From positions 1 to 9,060 of the forward strand of contig NQJG01000025.1 of assembly GCA_002256465.1 (NCBI GenBank): a DNA stretch of 9,060 nt. Direction: 5' to 3'. The translations under genes and the position numbers were made by a program. The notes under the pieces are model-generated. The model ran no database searches and had not been told where the DNA came from. It saw nothing but the letters and a program-made list of their open reading frames with translations. Shown one piece after another: positions 1 through 9,060 of the stretch (the stretch's first letter is position 1; each line of letters starts with the position of its first letter). The stretch is from Methylococcaceae bacterium NSP1-1 (GTDB lineage Bacteria > Pseudomonadota > Gammaproteobacteria > Methylococcales > Methylomonadaceae).

Positions 1-386
1 TTTTAGTCAGGCATTATGATTATGTGCCGGATGTGATGGTTTATACCAACCAAATTGAACCCGGATTTCCCAATGGTCGACGTTTGGAAGATGACGTTGC
101 CTTGTTGACCTGCAATCAGGGAGATTGTCCGTTACAGGAAAATGCTTTTATAGATACCAAACAGTGGCCACGTGCAACAGTCAACGATAAGCCATTGCTG
201 ACCACTTTCCCTTATCTTGCTGAGCCTTGGCCTGCAAGACCGCAAACCCCTGTGCCTTCATGTATGCCGTATATAATGAAGTATGTTGTTATTCCTGGGG
301 TGATTGTACTGGCGCTGGTTATTGGCCTGATAGTTTGGTGGCGGCGTAAATGTGCATGTCATCATCATTCACGTGTCGAAACTTAA
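1..386 (+). CDS. DUF4331-like protein, C-terminal part (5' end cut by window edge)
   Basis: The reading frame is open to the left edge, so this is the last 127 codons of a longer gene; the GTG at 24 is not a credible start. A PNGRRLEDDV stretch (visible residues 23-32) followed by NDKPLLTTFPYLAEPWPAR (61-79) matches my recollection of the C-terminal signature of DUF4331 proteins (PNGRRL-DDV, then NDKPF-TFPY). Function of that family is unknown; members are usually exported. An insertion with two cysteines (TCNQGDC) lies between the two motifs. The protein then has one hydrophobic membrane segment at about 93-113, followed by a basic WWRRK stop-transfer and a short tail CACHHH, which could bind metal. 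This suggests an exported domain anchored by its C-terminus. It converges on the TPR and HupE-like genes. Family call is by eye and moderately sure; the anchor is clearly visible. Confidence 0.6.
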   Translation, partial: LVRHYDYVPDVMVYTNQIEPGFPNGRRLEDDVALLTCNQGDCPLQENAFIDTKQWPRATVNDKPLLTTFPYLAEPWPARPQTPVPSCMPYIMKYVVIPGVIVLALVIGLIVWWRRKCACHHHSRVET

Positions 387-400
387 GTTTATACCTGAAG

Positions 401-440
401 ATACCGGGTTAGTTGCCGTCTAACCCGGTATTCTGTTTTT
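401..440 (+). terminator. Intrinsic terminator of the DUF4331-like gene
   Basis: A perfect 12-base-pair stem (ATACCGGGTTAG, 401-412, with CTAACCCGGTAT, 420-431) closes a 7-base loop and is followed by TCTGTTTTT. It starts 14 bases after the stop codon of the rightward gene. The stop codon of the opposing TPR gene (420-422) lies inside the right arm. There is no T-run on the other strand, so it should act mainly on rightward transcription. Confidence 0.88.
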
Positions 441-1559
441 CAAGCTGGGCGGCTCAATAACCGACTGCGCTGCGGCAGGGTTATGTGCCGCAATTGCGGC
501 TTCCAACAATATACGGGCATCTTTTGGTTCGCGTTGTGATACCCAGTTTGCTTGCGCGAGTTGCAATGCTTGTTGCGGTTGCTTTAACAGAGATAAGGTA
601 AAGCGTGCTTCATCACCCTGATGTAAATTCTCACCACGCAGACGGCTTGCCGCAAAACGCGCCTTTAGCTGAGTGACGATGTTGGGCAGATCATCGTCTC
701 CAAGTTGCTGTTTAGCCAAGGCCACACGTAATAATAGGCTATCAATGCGCGTTTTCTCGCTTAGCATAGCGATGACTTCCTCCGGGCGCTTTTGATCCAG
801 CAGAAAATCTGCGTAAGCGTTGAGCAAATAAATATCCTGCCGGCGGAATTTTAGCGCTTCGGAAAAAAATTGATCAGCCTCCTCATATCTACCTATTCTG
901 GATGCAATTTCCGCTAATACCGTCAAACTCCATAATCGTTGATCAGTCGACGTGACTTGTGTTTCTTTCAGTGCTTCACGCAAAAAATCGTAGCTTTTAG
1001 CGGCATGTCCAGTCAAGCTGCCAATACTAGCCAGACAGGTGCTGGCGGCCAAGGGTGAGTCAAGCTCCATCAGTGGAATACAACTACGCTGCGCATCATC
1101 GTATCGGGCGCGTACTTGTAAGATAACCGCCTGGGTAAGCCAAGCCTGAGCATTAGTTGGCTCCTGGTGCAAGAGTGTTGCCAGATCGTGCAAAGCACTA
1201 TCAAAATCATGGCGATTTTGCAGAATCAAAGCACGCAACAGCAATACTTCTGATGAAGGCTCTGGAATATCCCACCACGGTTTCAATACGCCTTGCGCAT
1301 AACCGTAAAAGCGAGGATCAGCTTCGGCTTTTCCGAGCTCGATATAGCGTTTCGCCAGTTTGACTGCAATGTCAAGTTGCCCGGGATTGGCGTTGAGTCT
1401 GTTCCGTAAAGCGCGTAATTCATGATTAACCGGATTAGCCGCTGCAGGCAAGCGTTCAAGCACTTGTTCATCGTGATCCGGTACGAATGGAATGGCTAAT
1501 AGTGCGGGTGTGGAAACCAGTGCAACGACAATGATCATTAACCCTATAAATCGCTTCAT
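420..1559 (-). CDS. Secreted or membrane-anchored TPR-repeat protein
   Basis: The 379-residue product starts with a signal-type N-terminus (MKRF, then a hydrophobic run through about residue 22 ending in ALLA), so it is probably exported. The rest is alpha-helical with TPR-like units, clearest at about 104-136, 138-170 and 209-242 (for example RYEEADQFFSEAL), with weaker repeats on either side. TPR arrays mediate protein-protein contacts; no enzyme motif is seen. I chose the ATG at 1559, four bases after the upstream stop. A TTG at 1571 in the same frame would overlap the HupE-like gene by 8 bases and add only four residues. No strong Shine-Dalgarno is present, so translational coupling to the upstream gene is likely. 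Pairing with a HupE/UreJ-like protein suggests a joint role at the envelope, which is inference. Confidence 0.82.
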   Translation of the reverse strand: MKRFIGLMIIVVALVSTPALLAIPFVPDHDEQVLERLPAAANPVNHELRALRNRLNANPGQLDIAVKLAKRYIELGKAEADPRFYGYAQGVLKPWWDIPEPSSEVLLLRALILQNRHDFDSALHDLATLLHQEPTNAQAWLTQAVILQVRARYDDAQRSCIPLMELDSPLAASTCLASIGSLTGHAAKSYDFLREALKETQVTSTDQRLWSLTVLAEIASRIGRYEEADQFFSEALKFRRQDIYLLNAYADFLLDQKRPEEVIAMLSEKTRIDSLLLRVALAKQQLGDDDLPNIVTQLKARFAASRLRGENLHQGDEARFTLSLLKQPQQALQLAQANWVSQREPKDARILLEAAIAAHNPAAAQSVIEPPSLKNRIPG

Positions 1560-1563
1560 TACA

Positions 1564-2688
1564 TTAATCAATCAGTGTGAGATTAAGAGATCTTTCCAGC
1601 AACCAAATAAAGGCAAGCATCGCGATTAAAACGGATCCGAGAGTGAAAACCACTTTTCGATAGCACTGCGTCTTCCTTAGCCAAAACGCAAAAGGTAAAA
1701 AGCCGGTAACTATGGCAAGTTGACCCAGTTCCACACCCAAATTAAACGCCAGCAGCGTCAGTAGAAGCATGTTTTGTGGTAACCCCAAGTCCTTCAGGAC
1801 ATTGGCAAAGCCAAGGCCATGTATCAGACCAAAACCGAAGGCCATCAGCCAAAGATTCCTGTTTATAAGGGGATAAAGGTTATTCAGTGCCGCCAAAATG
1901 ACTGACGCCGCTATCGCTGATTCAACCCAGCGCGAAGGCAAGGAGATAACCTCCAGGGTGGCAAGGCTCAAGGTGATAGAATGCGCTATAGTGAAAGCCG
2001 TAACTATTTTGATAACCTCAATCAAGACCGGGCGAAACCGTATTGCCGGCTTCCATCTTGCTGCTTGACGATAAAGCACTGCGGGCAATAACAAACTCAG
2101 CAGAAACAGAATATGATCGTAGCCCGTCCAGATATGCCAAATACCTTCGTGCAGATATTGCAAAAAAACTGTTCCGGACTTTACCTGGGCAAGTACGATT
2201 TTTTGATTGTTTTGGGTTGGACTTAATACCGCCGTATGCGTTGCACCCCCATACTCGACTCTTAATAAGCCTCGATGCTGAGGGTCGAGATCAAAAAAAA
2301 GCATGTAGTTAATGCCAATTTCTGTCGACAACCTCGGACAGGCAACGTCGAATAGTAATACTGAATAGGCACCATCGGTATGGTTGTCAACCAGATACTG
2401 TGTTGGTTTGATCTGGCAAGGAGATTCGCCTGAAGAAATATGCAAATGGGTAAAAGCGTAGCTGGTGATAGCGTCGTGTTTATTATGCAATTCCTTCCAT
2501 GTGATTGCACTATCGCCATTAGTATCCAGGCTGATTGCAAAATCCAGATCGCGCAGGGCGATATCCCATTGGCCTGAAACCTTGCCAGCCGATACCATAA
2601 GCGTTAAATAGCTGTCGCTAGCCTTATGGGCGAAAACTGCAAGGCAACACCCGTAAAGTATAAAACCCAATAATGCACGTAGAAGCAT
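1564..2688 (-). CDS. HupE/UreJ_2-family membrane protein with periplasmic EF-hand-like loop
   Basis: The 374-residue product begins with a signal peptide (hydrophobic 5-20, probable cleavage AFA/HKA). A periplasmic domain of about 160 residues follows, containing an EF-hand-type loop at 55-66 (DTNGDSAITWKE; acidic or polar ligands at positions 1, 3, 5, 12). The C-terminal half has about six or seven membrane helices with HupE/UreJ motifs: GIWHIWTGYDHILFLLSLLL (182-201), HSITLSLA (236-243), FGLIHGLGFA (286-295) and FNLGVELGQ (315-323). H185, D191, H192, H236, H290 and E320 line up as candidate metal-site residues. HupE and UreJ relatives are linked to nickel uptake, but no hydrogenase or urease gene is in view and the substrate of this longer subfamily is uncertain. 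It is the first gene of a two-gene unit with the TPR protein. The start lacks a clear Shine-Dalgarno. Confidence 0.85.
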   Translation of the reverse strand: MLLRALLGFILYGCCLAVFAHKASDSYLTLMVSAGKVSGQWDIALRDLDFAISLDTNGDSAITWKELHNKHDAITSYAFTHLHISSGESPCQIKPTQYLVDNHTDGAYSVLLFDVACPRLSTEIGINYMLFFDLDPQHRGLLRVEYGGATHTAVLSPTQNNQKIVLAQVKSGTVFLQYLHEGIWHIWTGYDHILFLLSLLLPAVLYRQAARWKPAIRFRPVLIEVIKIVTAFTIAHSITLSLATLEVISLPSRWVESAIAASVILAALNNLYPLINRNLWLMAFGFGLIHGLGFANVLKDLGLPQNMLLLTLLAFNLGVELGQLAIVTGFLPFAFWLRKTQCYRKVVFTLGSVLIAMLAFIWLLERSLNLTLID

Positions 2689-2893
2689 TTATTTTTACTA
2701 TGTAAAAGGAGGGAAATCTTTATACACTTCATTGAAATAGGCAATCTTTTCTCCCCTAGTTTACTACAGCAAATCTCGTTATGACAGCAATCACCTAAAA
2801 CGGCGGCGCGACTGGCAAAATCGGTCACTTAAACGAAAGTGAACCTTGAAATCGTAAAGTTCAGTGCCGATGAATTCATGGTGTCTGAATAAA

Positions 2894-2918
2894 GACAATG
2901 ACGACAAGCGCATTGTCG
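2894..2918 (+). repeat. Inverted repeat upstream of pyrG
   Basis: GACAATG (2894-2900) pairs with CATTGTC (2911-2917) across 10 bases. A competing stem CGACAA (2902-2907) with TTGTCG (2913-2918) overlaps it. It sits just before a TAAAAT box, so it could be an operator. No known regulator site was recognised. Confidence 0.3.
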
Positions 2919-2941
2919 ATTAAAATGATCAAGTTTTACTT

Positions 2942-2963
2942 AAACTGTCATCAGTTTTTTTCT
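2942..2963 (+). promoter_or_regulatory. pyrG: Terminator-like hairpin (possible attenuator) in the pyrG leader
   Basis: AAACTG (2942-2947) pairs with CAGTTT (2952-2957) around a TCAT tetraloop and runs straight into more T residues (an unbroken T-run at 2955-2961), giving the shape of a weak intrinsic terminator 18 bases before the pyrG start. An upstream AGTTT (2932-2936) can instead pair with AAACT (2942-2946), a mutually exclusive fold. The stems are short and AT-rich, so chance is possible. Confidence 0.3.
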
Positions 2964-2981
2964 GAGTTCCATACATTCTAA

Positions 2982-4613
<1,632 letters not shown>

Positions 4614-4623
4614 CTCGATGTGA

Positions 4624-4908
4624 TCACCACAACGTATTGATTTTATTAGCATCGCTGATTACCAGCAGTGTGAGATAATCAGCGAAACCAAGCAGGAAGA
4701 TGTGCTGATTGAGCAGGACATAGTCGATATGCAGGTCTGCTGCCGCAGTGAAGGCTGGGTGTCCGAGCATAATTTTATGGGTGACGAGGTGATTTTTGCT
4801 GCAATTGATATAACTCAGACTGCCAATGAAATTTATGAGAGGGTTGTTAATGAGGATGTTAGATCATTTGTTGATGGTGTTGCTAATACGGATTTATTGG
4901 ACCGTTAA
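4624..4908 (+). pseudogene. C-terminal remnant of a probable Uma2-family (DUF820) nuclease gene
   Basis: The frame is open from a TGA at 4621-4623 to a TAA at 4906-4908 (94 codons) with no ATG start near its beginning. The only plausible start is GTG at 4702, whose AGGAAG is just 2 bases away, too close for a normal ribosome site. The encoded text (EDVLIEQDIVDMQVCCRS, then GDEVIFAAIDI and ANEIYERVVNEDVRSF) resembles the C-terminal third of Uma2 restriction-endonuclease-fold proteins, which run about 190 residues and end with a YxLVEQD-type strand, a GxDxVxFxSID-type strand and a final IYERV helix. The N-terminal part, which holds most of the PD-(D/E)XK catalytic residues, is absent. I therefore read it as a decayed gene. 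Alternatively it could be a small leader peptide coupled to the caspase-like gene, which begins 2 bases after its stop. The family match is by eye. Confidence 0.55.
4652..4685 (+). repeat. Perfect 10-bp inverted repeat downstream of pyrG
   Basis: TCGCTGATTA (4652-4661) and TAATCAGCGA (4676-4685) form a perfect 10-base-pair stem around a 14-base loop. No T-run follows, so it is not a classical intrinsic terminator. It sits inside the nuclease-gene remnant, 38 bases after the pyrG stop, and might stabilise the pyrG 3' end or mark the edge of the insert. Confidence 0.5.
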
Positions 4909-4910
4909 AT

Positions 4911-6227
4911 ATGGGTAAAAAAATAGCATTACTTATTGGCGTTTCAAATTATGAAAATGAAAAGCCTCTACCGCCGTGTGTGGCCGATATTGCTTTAATG
5001 AGCGATATTATCGAAAAATCAGGAAAGTATGATGACAAACTAATTTTAAGAGATAGTCCAAAAAGCATAGATGCTATGGAAAAAATACGTTCTTTTTTTA
5101 AGGGTCATCAGAATTCAGAAATTGACGAAGTATTTTTTTACTATACAGGACATGGTACACAGCATTCAGATGACTTTCTGTTTTTATTTTCTGATTTTGA
5201 TGATTCTAAAAAGAATACAACCTCATTAGCTAATAGCGACCTTGACTCTATGTTAAAGGCTTTAAATCCTGCATTAACTATAAAAGTCGTTGACGCTTGT
5301 CATGCTGGAATTAAATACATTAAAGAACAAGACTCGAAAAATGATTTAGAAAGGATATTAAAATCATCAAAGGATAGCTTCGGACATGCTTATTTTCTGT
5401 TTTCTTCATTAGGAAATCAGTCATCGACAGCTCTAAGCGATTACAGTGTCTTTACAAAAAGTTTTGCTGATTCTCTTATAGGTTATGAAGGACGTGATGT
5501 TTGTTATGTGGATATTACAAAACACATAGCTGATGATCTAAATGTAAAAAAATATCAAACTCCGCTATTTATCCAACAAGCAACCAACACTGAAATATTT
5601 TGCCATGTCTCTGCCGATTTAATAAAAAAGATAGTTGATAGATTTAATACGGGAGATAGTAAGAATAAATTAAATGAAGATAATGAGTTAGAGCAAAATG
5701 AACAAACTTTGGAAGAAAAGTTAATTGCTGTAGTGGATAGTCAATCCAAAGAATATTGTACTGAGGCTGAAGCTCAAAATTCATTTTTAAAATTGATAGG
5801 AAATATTGAGAGTTATAATTGGAATACTCTTTCGAAGTTTTATGACGTTATTGTCGAGAGTAAGTCGGATTACTCTAATATTACTGGAATGAAAAGTATA
5901 GCCAAATGGCTTTCTGAAAATAATGAACCGTATTTTGCTAAAGTAATATGCGATGAAGAGTCGTACGAAGCAAAAGAACGTGTTTCTTCTGGTATATATG
6001 GCAGTCTTATTGATCAGATTACGCCAAAATATGAAACTGAAAAAGAAGTTAGCTGGAATGATAGGATTACCTTAAATAAAAATGAATGGAAAATAGTTCA
6101 TTCTGGTTTGAAAAATGTTGATGAAATTACTACCAATGCAACAAATATCTTGAAAGACATTAATGAATCAATTTTTACAGAACTGGGAATTGAGTTCGAT
6201 ATTTATGAGTTGAAGGATTTGGTATAA
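4911..6227 (+). CDS. Caspase-like protein (peptidase family C14, metacaspase type) with C-terminal domain of unknown function
   Basis: A 438-residue, probably cytosolic protein with no signal peptide or membrane segment. The N-terminal 230 residues form a caspase-hemoglobinase fold: KKIALLIGVSNY (strand 1, 3-14), FFYYTGHGT with catalytic H81, and IKVVDACHAG with catalytic C130. D128, just before the nucleophile, matches the acidic residue that in metacaspases favours Arg or Lys at the cleavage site. After a charged, disordered-looking linker (about 245-270) comes a helical region to the end that I do not recognise. Bacterial C14 proteins act as effectors in several defence systems, but here the activator and substrate are unknown. 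Its DNA is much more AT-rich (about 25-33% GC in sampled lines, against 47-52% in pyrG), a sign of transfer. It starts 2 bases after the upstream remnant, with a weak GGA ribosome site, suggesting coupled translation. Confidence 0.85.
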   Translation: MGKKIALLIGVSNYENEKPLPPCVADIALMSDIIEKSGKYDDKLILRDSPKSIDAMEKIRSFFKGHQNSEIDEVFFYYTGHGTQHSDDFLFLFSDFDDSKKNTTSLANSDLDSMLKALNPALTIKVVDACHAGIKYIKEQDSKNDLERILKSSKDSFGHAYFLFSSLGNQSSTALSDYSVFTKSFADSLIGYEGRDVCYVDITKHIADDLNVKKYQTPLFIQQATNTEIFCHVSADLIKKIVDRFNTGDSKNKLNEDNELEQNEQTLEEKLIAVVDSQSKEYCTEAEAQNSFLKLIGNIESYNWNTLSKFYDVIVESKSDYSNITGMKSIAKWLSENNEPYFAKVICDEESYEAKERVSSGIYGSLIDQITPKYETEKEVSWNDRITLNKNEWKIVHSGLKNVDEITTNATNILKDINESIFTELGIEFDIYELKDLV

Positions 6228-6256
6228 ATAGCTGATTAAACGACAGGTTTGACAAA

Positions 6257-6490
6257 ATGTATACCCTCTATAAAATCAATAGCGATGAGCTGAATGAAAA
6301 TTTTATCGCTGCAATAAAAGCGCAATTTCCTCACCAAACTATTGAAATTTCGATTTCTGAAATTGCACAAGTTGAACAGGATGAAACCGCATATTTGCTA
6401 GGAAATCCTGCCAATAAAGCACGGCTTTTAGCGGCGATTGCCCAAGTTGAAAAAAATCAGCTCATTGATGTTGATATTGAAAAGCTATGA
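6257..6490 (+). CDS. Antitoxin of a YoeB-type toxin-antitoxin pair
   Basis: A 77-residue acidic protein immediately upstream of a YoeB-family toxin, with an ATGA overlap (6487-6490), the standard antitoxin-first arrangement. Its C-terminal half contains ETAYLLGNPANKARLLAAI (43-61), which resembles the toxin-wrapping ETxYLLxSPANAxRLLxSI segment of YefM. The N-terminal 40 residues (MYTLYKINSDELNENFIAAI and on) do not look like the usual Phd/YefM fold with its SEARxNL motif, so DNA binding and autoregulation may differ. By family precedent it should neutralise the toxin by binding it and be degraded faster than the toxin. The ATG at 6257 has a weak ACAGG about 9 bases upstream. It follows the caspase-like gene by 29 bases. 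Function is inferred from context and the shared motif. Confidence 0.8.
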   Translation: MYTLYKINSDELNENFIAAIKAQFPHQTIEISISEIAQVEQDETAYLLGNPANKARLLAAIAQVEKNQLIDVDIEKL

Positions 6491-6747
6491 TTATCAGCTT
6501 TGAACCCAGCGCCTTTGACGATTTTAATCAATGGGCAATGGCTGATAAGAAATGCTATAAACGCATTGTCAGCTTGATTAAAGACATTAGCCGCAATCCT
6601 TATCAGGGATTGGGCAAACCAGAAGCTTTAAAACATGAGTTACAAGGCTATTGGTCACGACGCATTGATGATGAACATCGCCTGGTTTATAGAGTTGAAA
6701 ATGATAGGTTGATCATCATCAGTTGCAAATATCATTACAAAAAATAG
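6487..6747 (+). CDS. yoeB: YoeB/Txe-family mRNA interferase toxin
   Basis: An 86-residue toxin of the RelE/ParE superfamily. YoeB proteins bind the ribosome and cleave mRNA in the A site, stopping translation when the antitoxin is lost. The product aligns along its length with E. coli YoeB (84 residues): [25 protein letters not shown] and CKYHY are characteristic. The residues needed for cleavage in E. coli, E46, R65, H83 and Y84, are present at exactly the same positions, so the toxin looks active. The start codon overlaps the antitoxin stop (ATGA), pointing to coupled translation and a shared transcript. The gene ends only 20 bases before the kdsA start, with no terminator seen between, so transcription from this module may reach kdsA and eno. 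Confidence 0.95.
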   Translation: MIISFEPSAFDDFNQWAMADKKCYKRIVSLIKDISRNPYQGLGKPEALKHELQGYWSRRIDDEHRLVYRVENDRLIIISCKYHYKK

Positions 6748-6767
6748 TAAACAATCAGAGAATCCTT

Positions 6768-8776
<2,009 letters not shown>

Positions 8777-8793
8777 AAATTTTAAGGTAACAG

Positions 8794-8826
8794 AGGCACA
8801 AGACGAAAAATGCATCTTGTGCCTTT
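8794..8826 (+). terminator. Hairpin after eno, probable terminator
   Basis: AGGCACAAGA (8794-8803) pairs perfectly with TCTTGTGCCT (8815-8824) around an 11-base A-rich loop, beginning 18 bases after the eno stop. The following TTCCGTT is only partly T-rich, so termination may be incomplete. It separates eno from ftsB. Confidence 0.6.
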
Positions 8827-8857
8827 CCGTTAGCGTTATGACTTTCACTTTAAACTA

Positions 8858-9060
8858 ATGAAAATTCTTCTTTCAATCATTATTCTGCTGATTGTTCTTC
8901 TTCAATACCGCTTATGGTATGGCGATGGTGGTATTGAAGAGATTAAAGCCTATCAACAGCGTCTCGATGACCTTATGGAACAAGTAGAAGAAAAAAGGGA
9001 ACGTAATGAAGCGCTTTATGCTGAAGTAGAGGACTTGAGAAAAGGACAGGAAGCAGTGGA
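8858..9060 (+). CDS. ftsB: Cell division protein FtsB, N-terminal part (3' end cut by window edge)
   Basis: Only the first 67 codons are in the window. The protein has a short cytoplasmic start (MKI), one membrane helix (about 3-16), then QYRLWYGDGGIEE (16-28), which matches QYSLWFGKNGIHD of E. coli FtsB. A charged heptad-like region (about 29-60, rich in Glu, Leu and Arg) forms the periplasmic coiled coil, and EDLRKGQEAV (58-67) corresponds to the DDLNGGQEAL segment of E. coli. FtsB joins FtsL and FtsQ in the divisome and helps activate septal wall synthesis by FtsWI. Its position just downstream of eno is typical of gammaproteobacteria. The ATG at 8858 lacks a clear Shine-Dalgarno but is fixed by the start of the conserved sequence. 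Confidence 0.93.
   Translation, partial: MKILLSIIILLIVLLQYRLWYGDGGIEEIKAYQQRLDDLMEQVEEKRERNEALYAEVEDLRKGQEAV

Larger units (their letters stand above)
2689..2981. other. Intergenic region between the leftward hupE-like gene and pyrG
   Basis: This 293-base gap lies between divergently transcribed genes and should hold both promoters. I see no coding region with a convincing product. A TATAAA box on the minus strand near 2720 could serve the hupE-like gene, but its -35 is poor. For pyrG, TAAAAT at 2921-2926 resembles a -10 box without a convincing -35. Inverted repeats near 2825-2842, 2894-2918 and 2942-2957 are the only other structure noticed. Confidence 0.6.

Noticed and set aside
1157..1363. 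Rightward open frame inside the TPR gene
   Set aside because: It lies wholly within a well-supported gene on the other strand and encodes nothing recognisable.
2043..2312. Rightward open frame opposite the HupE-like gene
   Set aside because: It is covered by strong HupE/UreJ motifs on the opposite strand and has no family resemblance of its own.
2604..2828. Leftward 74-codon frame spanning the hupE-like start and the intergenic region
   Set aside because: It overlaps the signal peptide of the HupE-like gene out of frame, and the product resembles nothing known.
4702..4908. A normal small gene starting at GTG 4702
   Set aside because: The similarity continues upstream of the GTG in frame and the Shine-Dalgarno-like AGGAAG is only 2 bases away, so a remnant explains it better.
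4654..6238. Shared 8-mer GCTGATTA at 4654-4661 and 6231-6238 as a direct repeat flanking the caspase-like gene
   Set aside because: It is too short to separate from chance in AT-rich DNA, and it is not positioned at clear element ends.
6200..6256. TATAAA near 6220 as a promoter for the toxin-antitoxin pair
   Set aside because: No -35 box at acceptable spacing was found; it overlaps the end of the caspase-like gene.
6723..6767. Upstream TTG start extending kdsA by 15 residues
   Set aside because: It would overlap yoeB by 25 bases, uses a rare start and adds non-conserved residues; the ATG at 6768 fits the family.

Overview
The window looks like chromosomal DNA of a gammaproteobacterium. The right side carries the order pyrG, kdsA, eno, ftsB, a housekeeping block typical of that class. 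The protein text (metal-dependent KdsA, an enolase ending SAFRML, a DUF4331-like protein beside a TPR and HupE/UreJ pair) suggests a methanotroph-like lineage such as Methylococcales, but that assignment is inference. No tRNA, rRNA, CRISPR array or transposase gene was seen.

Left part (1-2688): the 3' end of a DUF4331-like protein gene with a C-terminal membrane anchor runs rightward and ends in a strong intrinsic terminator. It converges on a leftward two-gene unit: a HupE/UreJ_2-type membrane protein followed by a secreted TPR protein. A 293-base non-coding gap (2689-2981) separates this unit from pyrG and holds small inverted repeats, including an attenuator-like hairpin just before pyrG.

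Middle part (2982-6747): complete pyrG (CTP synthase), then an accessory insert between pyrG and kdsA. The insert contains the C-terminal remnant of an apparent Uma2-family nuclease gene, a 438-residue caspase-like (peptidase C14) protein with an intact His/Cys dyad in strikingly AT-rich DNA, and a YoeB-type toxin-antitoxin pair. The antitoxin carries the YoeB-binding type C-terminal motif of YefM on an unfamiliar N-terminus.

Right part (6748-9060): kdsA (Kdo-8-phosphate synthase, metal-dependent class) and eno are tightly spaced, then a hairpin terminator and the 5' end of ftsB. The eno reading frame is open but lacks about 38 internal residues, including the invariant GDDLFVTN-type segment with the third magnesium ligand, so this copy is predicted to be inactive unless the gap is an assembly error.

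The most notable points are the deleted enolase, the caspase-like protein inserted in a housekeeping block, and the hybrid antitoxin placed only 20 bases upstream of kdsA.
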